From: Psychrobacter sp. 28M-43
Lineage (GTDB): Bacteria; Pseudomonadota; Gammaproteobacteria; Pseudomonadales; Moraxellaceae
DNA: 64,000 nucleotides
Direction: 5' to 3'
Assembly: GCF_014770435.1 (NCBI RefSeq)
Contig: NZ_CP061739.1
Span: forward strand, 558,001-622,000
Each line of letters opens with the position of its first letter. Position 1 is the stretch's first letter. Shown here piece by piece: positions 54,495 to 64,000 of this stretch. The notes under the pieces were generated by a model. The model ran no database searches. It was not told the DNA's origin and saw only the letters and a program-made list of their open reading frames with translations. Made by a program: the position numbers and the translations under genes.

Positions 54495-55990
54495 TATACC
54501 GTCTCCTTTGCGATGGTAGAGTGTTGTAGGTGATGATCAGTATGCTGCTGGAACAGGTGCGCAGTCGTGAGCAGTTGACTCTCTTGCCAGTGCTTACCGA
54601 TTAATTGTAAGCCAATAGGTAGGCCTTCTGTCGTCAAACCAACTGGCTGACTGAGGGCAGGTAGACCTGCTAGGTTGACCGCGATGGTATAAACGTCACC
54701 TAAATACATCGTTGCAGGATCTAGGTCTTCACTAAGCTTATAAGCCGCAGTCGGTGCAGTCGGGCTAGCAATCACATCACAGCTAGCAAATGCTTCGTCG
54801 AAGTCTTTGACGATCAAACGGCGAATCTTCTGTGCTTTAGTATAGTAAGCATCAAAGTAGCCAGCCGATAGCGCATAAGTCCCTGTCAAGATACGGCGCT
54901 GTACTTCAGGGCCAAAGCCTTCAGAGCGTGAACGTGTATATAGATCAATCAGATCCGTTGGGTTCTCACAGCGATAGCCAAAACGTACGCCATCGAAGCG
55001 TGACAGGTTTGATGAGGCTTCTGCAGGTGCCAACATATAGTAAGTAGCAAGCGTGATCTCAGGATCAGTGATGTTCACTTCTACAATCGTTGCGCCCAGC
55101 TCTTCGTATTTTTTGAGCGCAGCACGTGCTGCTTGCTCAACTTCGCTATCAAGCCCTGCGCCGAAGTATTCTTTGGCCACACCAATACGAAGGCCAGAAA
55201 ATGGCTTATCACTAGCAGCAGCTTGGGCATCATTGATGTCTTGTACGTAGTCAGGCATCTCGTACTTGATAGAAGTTGCATCGCGCGGATCATGACCAAT
55301 CATTGGCTGTAGCAAATAAGCGCAATCTTTCGCGCTGCGTCCCATACTACCCGCTTGATCTAGACTTGAGGCGTAGGCAATCATACCAAAGCGTGACACA
55401 CGGCCATAAGTAGGTTTGATACCCGTTAGACCACAGAATGAAGCAGGCTGGCGAATAGAGCCACCCGTATCACTACCGGTAGCAACAGGAACAAAACCAG
55501 CAGCAACAGCAGCAGCACTACCACCTGACGAGCCACCAGGAACGCGCTCTAAGTTCCAAGGATTCTGTACGGTGCCGTAGTAAGAGCTACTGTTGTCTGA
55601 GCCCATCGCAAACTCATCCATATTGAGTTTACCTAAGCTAATCATGCCAGCTTTGTCGATATTAGAAACGATAGTCGCGTCATATGGTGAGACAAAGTTA
55701 TGTAGCATCTTAGAGCCACAAGTGGTCAGTACGCCTTGGGTACAAAAGATATCTTTGTGCGCCATTGGTACACCAAGTAGTGGACGCTGATCTCCCTGAG
55801 CACGCATCTCGTCTGCCGCTTTCGCTTGTGCGCGTGCTGTCTCAGAAGTATGAGTGATAAAGCTGTTAATCTTGCTGTCTAGCGCGTCGATACGCTTGAT
55901 GTAATGCTCGGTTAATTCCGCGCTGCTAAATTGTTTGTTTTGCAAGCCAGTGATGAGCTGCTCGGTACTTAATAAATGAAGTTCAGACAT
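54494..55990 (-). CDS. gatA: aspartyl/glutamyl-tRNA amidotransferase subunit A
   Basis: Glutaminase subunit that releases ammonia from glutamine for GatB. 498 residues, amidase-signature fold. The Ser-cisSer-Lys triad is K79 (MAHKD), S154 (PGGSSGGS) and S178 (TGGSIRQP), identical in numbering to the known enzyme from Staphylococcus. No clear Shine-Dalgarno was seen before the ATG at 55990, so coupling to gatC, which ends 81 bp upstream, may help translation. Confidence 0.98.
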   Translation of the reverse strand: MSELHLLSTEQLITGLQNKQFSSAELTEHYIKRIDALDSKINSFITHTSETARAQAKAADEMRAQGDQRPLLGVPMAHKDIFCTQGVLTTCGSKMLHNFVSPYDATIVSNIDKAGMISLGKLNMDEFAMGSDNSSSYYGTVQNPWNLERVPGGSSGGSAAAVAAGFVPVATGSDTGGSIRQPASFCGLTGIKPTYGRVSRFGMIAYASSLDQAGSMGRSAKDCAYLLQPMIGHDPRDATSIKYEMPDYVQDINDAQAAASDKPFSGLRIGVAKEYFGAGLDSEVEQAARAALKKYEELGATIVEVNITDPEITLATYYMLAPAEASSNLSRFDGVRFGYRCENPTDLIDLYTRSRSEGFGPEVQRRILTGTYALSAGYFDAYYTKAQKIRRLIVKDFDEAFASCDVIASPTAPTAAYKLSEDLDPATMYLGDVYTIAVNLAGLPALSQPVGLTTEGLPIGLQLIGKHWQESQLLTTAHLFQQHTDHHLQHSTIAKETV

Positions 55991-56071
55991 AAGGTGTCGT
56001 CCGTCAAAATGTTAATAGCATAAAATAAAATGAGGTAATGGCAAATGCGTGATTGTATTACTCAGCCACTA

Positions 56072-56386
56072 TTATTCAATCACCTGAGGCACTAGATACA
56101 AGCCTTCTTCTACGGCAGGTGCGACTGACTGATTACGCTCACGATTGATGTCGTGTTTTGCCACATCAGCACGCAACTCTTGGCAAGCTTCATGGATATT
56201 GGCTAATGGCTTGATGTCTGTGGTATCAACGTTAGATAGCGTATTCATCAGTTTTAATACTTTACTGATATCATCAGCATAGCTATCGGCTGTACTTTCA
56301 TCGACACCTAGGCGGGCAAGGTTGGCAACTTCTAGGATTTCTTCACGGCTGACGTTGCTGTCAGACGTTGCTGGCTGCTGAGACAT
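56072..56386 (-). CDS. gatC: aspartyl/glutamyl-tRNA amidotransferase subunit C
   Basis: Small subunit that clamps GatA to GatB. 104 residues with the typical EILEVANLARLGVDE start of the helical domain, KVLKLMNTLSNVDT and the C-terminal strand LYLVPQVIE. GGAG lies 6 nt before the ATG. First gene of gatCAB. Confidence 0.95.
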   Translation of the reverse strand: MSQQPATSDSNVSREEILEVANLARLGVDESTADSYADDISKVLKLMNTLSNVDTTDIKPLANIHEACQELRADVAKHDINRERNQSVAPAVEEGLYLVPQVIE

Positions 56387-58106
<1,720 letters not shown>

Positions 58107-58178
58107 TTCATCTTTATCCTTAATTGCTATATAGTCTTGGCAATATATGATGATGTATGTGAATAATGAAACTATAAA

Positions 58179-58286
58179 TATAGTCGGTTTAATATAATTT
58201 GGATATAAGGAAGGCAAGCGAAAGTACTACAAGTATTAGGCTGAGCGTGACTGACACCGTATCCAATTTATAGAAAATTGACTATA
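58179..58286. mobile_element. MITE-like 108-bp element between mreB and mreC
   Basis: Imperfect terminal inverted repeats of 27 bp with 22 matches: TATAGTC ... TAATTTGGATA on the left, TATCCAATTTAT ... GACTATA on the right. The 50-bp core has a run AAGGCAAGCGAAAGTACTAC. No coding capacity. TA dinucleotides flank both ends. Non-coding, TIR-bounded elements of about this size are known as MITEs; a family assignment needs a genome search. Confidence 0.6.
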
Positions 58287-58291
58287 TATAA

Positions 58292-58324
58292 AATTAAAGG
58301 TAGCCGATTGTGCTACCTTTAATT
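58292..58324. terminator. 13-bp perfect hairpin between mreB and mreC
   Basis: AATTAAAGGTAGC and GCTACCTTTAATT pair perfectly over a 7-nt loop. The T-run is short, so termination is uncertain; it may cut down read-through from mreB into mreC. Confidence 0.5.
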
Positions 58325-58419
58325 GCATTCATTTGTGCTAGAACCCAATATCCTCGATAAACACTCATGCTGTAAATAAGTGCTATTGTTCATTTTAGAA
58401 TCCTTAAATCAGACGACTT

Positions 58420-59280
58420 ATGACTCCAAGTATTTTTGCTCGCCAGCCGTTATCACTTCGTAAGACTGTTATTGTATTGATAGCAGCCTTAATTTTGATG
58501 TGGTTTGATAGCAAAAACTCTGATTGGTTCAAGCCAGTACGTAGCACCAGTCATGCCGCCATGCAGCCAATCTATGAGCTGTCTCTATTACCAAGCTATG
58601 CCAAGCATTGGGCAGGCGGTAGTCTACAATCAAAAGAAGCACTGCGTCGCGAAAACATGCAGCTAAAGTCGCAATTGATACACGCGCATGCCAAGCTACA
58701 ACAGCAAGATTATATTTTGGCACAGAACGCACGTCTGCAAGGTATCTTATCTACCACCAAGCCTGAGCAGTTCGATCTTAATTTGGCGCAAGTCATCGGT
58801 ACAGATACCAATTTGCTCAGACAGATTGTCGTGCTTAATAAAGGTGAGCAAGACGGCGTACAAGTTGGGCAAACGGTCATCGATGAAGACGGTGTATTAG
58901 GACAGATTATCAATGTCTACCCGAATACTAGCCGTCTGTTATTGATTACAGATGAGCAGCAGTCAGTTGCGGTTACTGTTAAGCGTACTGGTCAGCGTGC
59001 AATCGTCACAGGCCAAGGTATCCCATCTTCATTAAGTCTCAATTACGTCTTCAAAACATCGGATGTGCGAGTAGGTGATGAGCTAGTGTCGTCAGGATTG
59101 GGCGGTCGTATTCCGGCAGGCTATCGAGTAGGGCGTATCGCGCATGTCAAAGATGAGCAAACCGACAACTTTAGAACGATCGAAGTTACTCCAGCAGCCA
59201 ACTTTATCGATAATGCCTATGTTTTAATACTTCAAGACAAGCTGTTAAATGAGAACAATGCTGCTGCTAGTGCTCCATAG
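58420..59280 (+). CDS. mreC: rod shape-determining protein MreC
   Basis: Periplasmic elongasome scaffold, 286 residues. N-terminal TM helix (about 13-30), a coiled coil (about 70-100, with SKEALRRENMQLKSQLIHA), and the MreC beta domains with the NKGEQDGVQVGQTVIDEDGV and SGLGGRIPAGYRVG segments. No clear ribosome site precedes the ATG. Confidence 0.95.
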   Translation: MTPSIFARQPLSLRKTVIVLIAALILMWFDSKNSDWFKPVRSTSHAAMQPIYELSLLPSYAKHWAGGSLQSKEALRRENMQLKSQLIHAHAKLQQQDYILAQNARLQGILSTTKPEQFDLNLAQVIGTDTNLLRQIVVLNKGEQDGVQVGQTVIDEDGVLGQIINVYPNTSRLLLITDEQQSVAVTVKRTGQRAIVTGQGIPSSLSLNYVFKTSDVRVGDELVSSGLGGRIPAGYRVGRIAHVKDEQTDNFRTIEVTPAANFIDNAYVLILQDKLLNENNAAASAP

Positions 59281-59421
59281 ATAACGACGTAAGCCACAGT
59301 ATTGACGGCTAATTAGCTGGCTTATTAATGTTTTAAAGCTTTCCATTTATGGTATTCACCTTGCCAATATCCAATCAACAATATAACAGCAACCATCAAA
59401 CACTCGCTAAGGTAAGTACCC

Positions 59422-59907
59422 ATGTCGTATCCTGATTCTGAGAATGCCACGGTACTATTGATAGTTGTGATTGTTCTGAGTTTCATCGCTGCATCATCAC
59501 TCAATGTCTATCCACTAAGCCCAAGCATGGCCACATTGCGTCCCATGGTCATGATCATGGTGCTGATTTATTGGTTGCTGTTTCAGCCGCGCTATGTCGG
59601 CATTTTTACTGCATTTACGGTTGGGCTAATTGCTGATTTATTGATGGATACCCATTTAGGGCAGCAAGCGTTCGCCGCTGTTGTGGTTGCACTGGTTATT
59701 AAAATTACTAGTATCTACGTCAGACAGTTGAATACTGTTAGTGCGTGGTTAATTGCTAGTCTAGGGCTGATTGTCTTTCAGTTAAATCTATGGATACTAC
59801 AGATGTTTATTCAAAACGTCTTTGTTGCCCAGTCTGCTTTGTCATTGTTTATGAGTATCATCAGCTGGCCACTCGTACTGTTTGCTTTGCGCAAGTTTTC
59901 GCGTTAA
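59422..59907 (+). CDS. mreD: rod shape-determining protein MreD
   Basis: Polytopic inner-membrane partner of MreC, 161 residues, five hydrophobic helices. The MreD pattern LRPMVMIMVLIYWLLFQP and GLIADLLMDTHLGQQAF is clear. AAGG precedes the ATG. Confidence 0.93.
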   Translation: MSYPDSENATVLLIVVIVLSFIAASSLNVYPLSPSMATLRPMVMIMVLIYWLLFQPRYVGIFTAFTVGLIADLLMDTHLGQQAFAAVVVALVIKITSIYVRQLNTVSAWLIASLGLIVFQLNLWILQMFIQNVFVAQSALSLFMSIISWPLVLFALRKFSR

Positions 59908-60012
59908 TGAATCACTAGCTATAGCTGTTACTCTGATTAACCGCTTAGCTTGCTCTGTATACAATACTGTACAACCACACACATCATAAATTTATAAATG
60001 AAGAGAAAATCG

Positions 60013-60696
60013 ATGGATATCGTTTTGGCATCTGGCTCTCCGCGTCGTCGTGAGCTACTAGAAAGAGCGCAACTAGACTTTACTATCTTAAGTGTAGATA
60101 TTGATGAGACGCCGTTAGATAATGAGTCGCCAACAGACTATATCGAACGCATGGTCGAAACCAAAGCCGATGCCGCGACACAACAATTGAGCGATACATC
60201 TCAAGCGGATCACGATAGCCTCACCTCACCGTTTATTATTTTGACTTCTGATACCATTGGCGTGCTGTCAGATGGTAAGACAGTATTGGTCAAACCCGTC
60301 GATCGCGAGCACGCATATAGTATGTGGCAGCGTATGTCTGATAACGTCCACGAAGTATGGACTGCCGTCCAAGCGACTCAAGTACAGCTATTGCCCAAAG
60401 CAGAGACAAACCCCTCAGAACCTACACAGTTCTTGCAAATTATTAATCAGCAGCGAATCACTGAGCGTACGGAAGTGACTTTTATACCACTGACGACACA
60501 GATGATGAGCGACTATTGGGATAGTGGCGAACCTGCTGATAAAGCGGGTGGGTACGGCATTCAAGGACTGGGTGCTGCTTGGGTCAGTCGCATCAATGGC
60601 AGCTATACCAATGTCGTTGGTCTGCCACTGGCACAAACGCTGGCACTAATCAAAGAAATGACAGAAGGCAGTATGGACACAGTCAACCCGTTATAA
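60013..60696 (+). CDS. maf: Maf/YhdE family nucleoside triphosphate pyrophosphatase
   Basis: House-cleaning pyrophosphatase, 227 residues from the ATG at 60013, which has GAAGAG 7 nt upstream; the in-frame ATG at 59998 lacks a ribosome site. SGSPRRRELL near the N-terminus, the catalytic Asp in LTSDTIGVL, and EPADKAGGYGIQG are Maf hallmarks; YhdE-type enzymes prefer dTTP/UTP. About 25 residues (TNPSEPTQFLQIINQQR region) are inserted compared with E. coli YhdE. The mreBCD-maf-rng order is conserved. Confidence 0.93.
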   Translation: MDIVLASGSPRRRELLERAQLDFTILSVDIDETPLDNESPTDYIERMVETKADAATQQLSDTSQADHDSLTSPFIILTSDTIGVLSDGKTVLVKPVDREHAYSMWQRMSDNVHEVWTAVQATQVQLLPKAETNPSEPTQFLQIINQQRITERTEVTFIPLTTQMMSDYWDSGEPADKAGGYGIQGLGAAWVSRINGSYTNVVGLPLAQTLALIKEMTEGSMDTVNPL

Positions 60697-60816
60697 TGGG
60701 ATATGCACATAATGACACGGTAGGGTAATGGGCAAGAGCAAGTCGCATTTGTTACACTGTCAATCTAATAGGCGATGACCGTCTAATAAGAAAGCTGAGA
60801 GATAAGAGAAAAAACT

Positions 60817-62415
60817 ATGTCCGAAGAGCTGCTGATTAATATTAGTCCAATGGAATCCCGTGTTGCGGTTTTAGACAATGGTATTTTGGGCGAGATTTAT
60901 ATTGAACGACATCACAAACTGGGGTTGGTCGGCAATATCTATCTGGGAACGGTCGTACGTGTCCTTCCTGGCATGCAGGCAGCATTTGTGGATATTGGTC
61001 AATCGCGGACAGCATTTTTGCATGTTAATGATATGCAGCGTGAACCACGACCCGTTGTAGAAAAAAACAAAGCAGCTAAGGCCACTAAGCACGAGATAAA
61101 TGAGGACGATGCGACTACCAATGCTGCTGATAGCTTGGCTGTGACACCGCCTATTGTCAGTGCGCAAAGTACAGAGATCGTACCAGCGTCTAAAACATTG
61201 ATTCAGCATCGTCTGCATGAAAGTCAGCGTATTTTGGTACAGGTAACCAAAGACCAGTTAGGAAGTAAAGGTGCTCGTCTAACGACCAACATCTCACTGC
61301 CATCACGTTATCTAGTATATTTGCCATCGAGTGATCATATTGGTATATCGCAGCGTATCGATGGTGAAGAAGAGCGTAGCCGATTAAAGACCGAACTTAG
61401 TAGCCTGATGCAGACGGTCAATCTCAAGGGTGGTCTTATTGCCCGTACCGCTGCTGAGCGTGTGCCCGTCGATAAGCTAGAAGAGGACATCTATTATCTA
61501 TTGCAGCTATGGCGTACCATCTGTGCTCGTCGCCAAGAGATTAATCATCATCAGAGCTCAGAGCTGATCTATCAAGAACTGTCACTACCATTACGTTCTA
61601 TACGTGACTTGGTTCACGCTGATACCGAAAAAGTTATCATTGATAATACGCAAATTTATGAGCAAGTCAGATACTTTGCCAAAGAGTTTGTTCCATTCGT
61701 TTATGATCGAATCGTGCACTACACCGCTGAGCAGTCGTTATTCGATGTACACCGTGTCGAGGATGACTTACGTGATGCATTAAAGCGCCGTGTCGATCTC
61801 AAGTCTGGCGGTTATCTGATTATTGATCAGACCGAAGCCATGACGACGATTGATGTTAATACAGGTTCTTTTGTGGGCGGTCGCTCATTAGAGGATACGG
61901 TCTATAAGACTAATCTAGAAGCCACACATGCTATCGCTCGACAGTTGCGCTTACGTAATCTAGGCGGCATTATTATTCTAGATTTTATCGATATGCTTGA
62001 GCAACAGCATAAAGATGACGTGCTAGAGAGCTTGCAGGCGCAGCTTACTCAAGATTATGCAAAAACCAAGATTACGCAGGTCAGTGAGCTTGGACTAGTA
62101 GAGATGACACGCAAGCGCACGCGTGAATCGTTGGGCCAGCAGCTTTGTGAGCCGTGCTCAACTTGTCAAGGTCGTGGGTTCGTCAAGACGGCAGAGACGG
62201 TCTGTTTTGAGATTTTCCGAGAAATTATGCGCTGCGCTCGCACTTATAACTCTCCTAAAAAGTTCACAGTGGTGGCTCATGCGGCAGTCATTGATTTACT
62301 ACTCACAACAGAGTCAGACACAGTGGCTGATTTAGAGTATCTACTAGGTAGGGTGATTACTTTTGATGTAGAGAATCTATACACTCAAGAGCAGTATGAT
62401 ATTGTTTTAGATTAA
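60817..62415 (+). CDS. rng: ribonuclease G
   Basis: Endoribonuclease that matures the 5' end of 16S rRNA and decays some mRNAs. 532 residues, which is the short RNase G form without the RNase E scaffold. N-terminal S1 domain (about 38-170), catalytic Asp residues in TTIDVNTGSFVG and IIILDFIDM, and the zinc-link CEPCSTCQGRG near residue 445. The S1 domain carries an extra 45-residue polar insertion (about 83-128). GATAAGAG precedes the ATG. Confidence 0.95.
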   Translation: MSEELLINISPMESRVAVLDNGILGEIYIERHHKLGLVGNIYLGTVVRVLPGMQAAFVDIGQSRTAFLHVNDMQREPRPVVEKNKAAKATKHEINEDDATTNAADSLAVTPPIVSAQSTEIVPASKTLIQHRLHESQRILVQVTKDQLGSKGARLTTNISLPSRYLVYLPSSDHIGISQRIDGEEERSRLKTELSSLMQTVNLKGGLIARTAAERVPVDKLEEDIYYLLQLWRTICARRQEINHHQSSELIYQELSLPLRSIRDLVHADTEKVIIDNTQIYEQVRYFAKEFVPFVYDRIVHYTAEQSLFDVHRVEDDLRDALKRRVDLKSGGYLIIDQTEAMTTIDVNTGSFVGGRSLEDTVYKTNLEATHAIARQLRLRNLGGIIILDFIDMLEQQHKDDVLESLQAQLTQDYAKTKITQVSELGLVEMTRKRTRESLGQQLCEPCSTCQGRGFVKTAETVCFEIFREIMRCARTYNSPKKFTVVAHAAVIDLLLTTESDTVADLEYLLGRVITFDVENLYTQEQYDIVLD

Positions 62416-62825
62416 TATTATTTAAAACAAATAATAATTTTAGATGAAAATATTTGTGTGATTAGTGGCTAGTACAAGAAAGAGCATCTCTAATGATACT
62501 AGAGATTGCTCTTGCAATACCTAAAATACTATGTATAATATACACCACTGAATTATATATGCGCAGCTGAATAAAAAAAGCTGGCGCTATTACAGCTAGA
62601 GCATCGTTTCTAGCACTATTTCATTATGCCTTTGCTACTTTCCAATTAATAGGAGGGTTGGCGGGGCTTTAAACTATTTTGCTTTTGGCACGCTATAAGT
62701 TCGGATAAAGAACTCATTCTGGTTAAGAACAGAAGGCCGCTTTAAGTGAATATTTAACCAAACTGCTTTTGATCATGGTCTTGCGACGCAAGAATGACAA
62801 AGGCACATATTAGGAGCTTGCTGGC
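62416..62825. other. S10 operon leader and promoter region
   Basis: About 410 bp. A stem AGAGCATCTCTA/TAGAGATTGCTCT (62481-62513, one bulge) could end the rng transcript but lacks a T-run. TTGCAA (62512) and TATAAT (62534), 16 bp apart, are a plausible promoter, giving a leader of about 280 nt. CTAGA/TCTAG and other small stems follow. Confidence 0.45.
62512..62539 (+). promoter_or_regulatory. candidate sigma-70 promoter for the S10 operon
   Basis: TTGCAA at 62512-62517 and TATAAT at 62534-62539 with a 16-bp spacer, upstream of rpsJ. A TATAAG at 62694-62699 is a second, weaker candidate. Confidence 0.45.
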
Positions 62826-63137
62826 ATGGCTAACCAGAGAATCCGTATCCGTCTTAAGTCTTTTGATCATCGTCTGATTGATCAATCTGCACAAGAGATT
62901 GTTGATACTGCAAAGCGCACCGGTGCGCAAGTTTGTGGTCCTGTACCGTTGCCGACTCGCATTGAGCGCTTCAACGTTCTAACCTCACCACACGTTAACA
63001 AAGACGCTCGTGACCAGTACGAAATCCGTACTCATAAGCGTATGGTTGATATCGTTCAGCCAACTGACAAAACTGTGGATGCGCTAATGAAATTAGATTT
63101 AGCGGCGGGTGTTGACGTTCAAATTGCTTTGGGTTAA
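62826..63137 (+). CDS. rpsJ: 30S ribosomal protein S10
   Basis: 103 residues, full length. [20 protein letters not shown], the GPVPLPT loop, and [20 protein letters not shown] are as in E. coli S10. Also acts as NusE in antitermination. AGGAG precedes the ATG by 9 nt. First gene of the S10-spc ribosomal operon, with rplC 49 bp on. Confidence 0.99.
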   Translation: MANQRIRIRLKSFDHRLIDQSAQEIVDTAKRTGAQVCGPVPLPTRIERFNVLTSPHVNKDARDQYEIRTHKRMVDIVQPTDKTVDALMKLDLAAGVDVQIALG

Positions 63138-63186
63138 TGCACATTAAACACCCAACCCATTAATATAAGATATAAAGAGGTCTAAA

Positions 63187-63825
63187 ATGGCGATCGGTTT
63201 AGTCGGTAAAAAGTGCGGCATGACCCGTGTCTTCACTGAAACAGGCGCATCTATCCCTGTAACAGTTGTTGAGGTCGATGCAAACCGCATTACTCAAGTA
63301 AAAAATACTGATGTAGATGGTTATCAAGCCATCCAAATTACCACAGGTACTCGTCGTGACAGCCGCGTAACAGCTGCACAAAAGGGTCACTTCGCTAAAG
63401 CTGGTGTTAAAGCTGGCCGTGGTGTTTGGGAATTCCGTGCCAACGAAAGCGATCTTGAAGGTCGTGAGATTGGTGGCGAGATTCTAGCTGACTTGTTCGA
63501 ACAAGGTCAGATGGTTGATGTGACAGGACAGAGCAAAGGTAAAGGTTTCCAAGGCCCTGTTAAGCGTCACAACTTTAGTATGCAAGATGCTACTCATGGT
63601 AACTCAGTGTCTCATCGTGCGCATGGTTCAACTGGTCAAAACCAGTCACCAGGTAAAGTATTCAAAGGCAAGAAGATGGCGGGTCAGATGGGTAACAAAC
63701 GTGTTACCGTTCAGGGCCTAGAAGTGATTTCGGTTGATGCCGAAAAAGGGTTACTTGTCATCAAGGGTGCTATCCCAGGTGCCACCGGTGGCGATGTTAT
63801 CGTACGTCCGTCAGTCAAAGCCTAA
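63187..63825 (+). CDS. rplC: 50S ribosomal protein L3
   Basis: 212 residues. [15 protein letters not shown] at the start, the [14 protein letters not shown] loop reaching to the peptidyl-transferase centre, and [15 protein letters not shown] with the methylated Gln site are typical. AAAGAGG precedes the ATG. Confidence 0.99.
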   Translation: MAIGLVGKKCGMTRVFTETGASIPVTVVEVDANRITQVKNTDVDGYQAIQITTGTRRDSRVTAAQKGHFAKAGVKAGRGVWEFRANESDLEGREIGGEILADLFEQGQMVDVTGQSKGKGFQGPVKRHNFSMQDATHGNSVSHRAHGSTGQNQSPGKVFKGKKMAGQMGNKRVTVQGLEVISVDAEKGLLVIKGAIPGATGGDVIVRPSVKA

Positions 63826-63839
63826 GCAAGGGGATTAAC

Positions 63840-64000
63840 GTGGATTTAAAAACAGTTACAGGTGCGGCGGTTGAGCTTTCTGATACGGCATTTGGTCGTG
63901 AATTCAACGAAGCACTAGTGCATCAAGTCGTCACCGCTTATTTAGCTGGTGCTCGCCAAGGTACACGCGCACAAAAAACACGTGCCGAAGTTTCTGGCGG
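63840..64000 (+). CDS. rplD: 50S ribosomal protein L4 (3' end outside window)
   Basis: GTG start at 63840 with AAGGGG 6 nt upstream. The 53 visible residues read [20 protein letters not shown] and later [20 protein letters not shown], characteristic of L4. In E. coli L4 represses this operon through the leader; whether that holds here is unknown. It is cut by the window edge. Confidence 0.97.
   Translation, partial: MDLKTVTGAAVELSDTAFGREFNEALVHQVVTAYLAGARQGTRAQKTRAEVSG

Overview
The window looks like a chromosomal segment of a gammaproteobacterium of the Moraxellaceae, most likely Psychrobacter. This is an inference from several things read in the sequence: low-to-mid 40s percent G+C by eye, a family I.1 true lipase followed by its foldase, the gene orders map-glnD-dapC, trpF-trpB-trpA-accD-folC-SPOR protein, and gatCAB divergent from mreBCD-maf-rng, then the start of the S10 ribosomal operon. 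No plasmid, prophage, insertion sequence with transposase, CRISPR array or rRNA was seen.

Layout. 1-5 kb (minus strand): a truncated PBP4-type D,D-carboxypeptidase (dacB), a DnaQ-like exonuclease and a cNMP/CBS/DUF294 signalling protein. 5-11 kb: nitrogen and lysine housekeeping genes (dapC, glnD, map) interrupted by a two-TM protein on the plus strand. 11-18 kb: secreted and surface functions, namely lipase plus foldase, a META-domain lipoprotein, a TolB-like propeller lipoprotein, two tandem DUF2256 mini-proteins and an AT-rich alpha/beta-hydrolase lipoprotein. 18-23 kb: a BASS-family symporter and metH; the symporter is bracketed by the real 3' end of metH and a diverged second copy of that 3' end. 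23-30.6 kb: two fasciclin lipoproteins with a broken third between them, an AGCS symporter, and a lemA-TPM-TPM cluster. 30.7-37.4 kb: a purine-base deaminase, a sirtuin (cobB), tRNA-Arg(CCG), a class I cytochrome c, a two-gene ABC-2 exporter and queF. 37.4-42.2 kb: proS, a DUF4230 protein and phrB. 42.3-50.6 kb: trpF, trpB, trpA, accD, folC, a LysM/SPOR protein and a DUF2726 protein. 50.7-56.4 kb: DUF1853 and DUF4760 proteins, tRNA-Pro(GGG) and gatCAB. 57-64 kb: mreBCD, maf, rng, then rpsJ, rplC and the first part of rplD.

How the genes work together. Most of the window is core metabolism and cell-envelope biology: the last steps of tryptophan synthesis, fatty-acid and folate precursors, amidotransferase-dependent tRNA charging, cell shape and protein synthesis. 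The accessory flavour comes from secreted or surface lipoproteins and the lipase/foldase pair.

No convincing new multi-gene system is present. The most interesting signals are small-scale: the metH 3'-end duplication around the symporter, a broken fasciclin gene, a 108-bp MITE-like element between mreB and mreC, long inverted repeats ahead of the ABC exporter and between trpB and trpA, paired hairpins in the lipase leader, and in-frame tandem repeats in phrB and the CBS-domain protein. Similarities to named families are from recognition of motifs; no database search was run.
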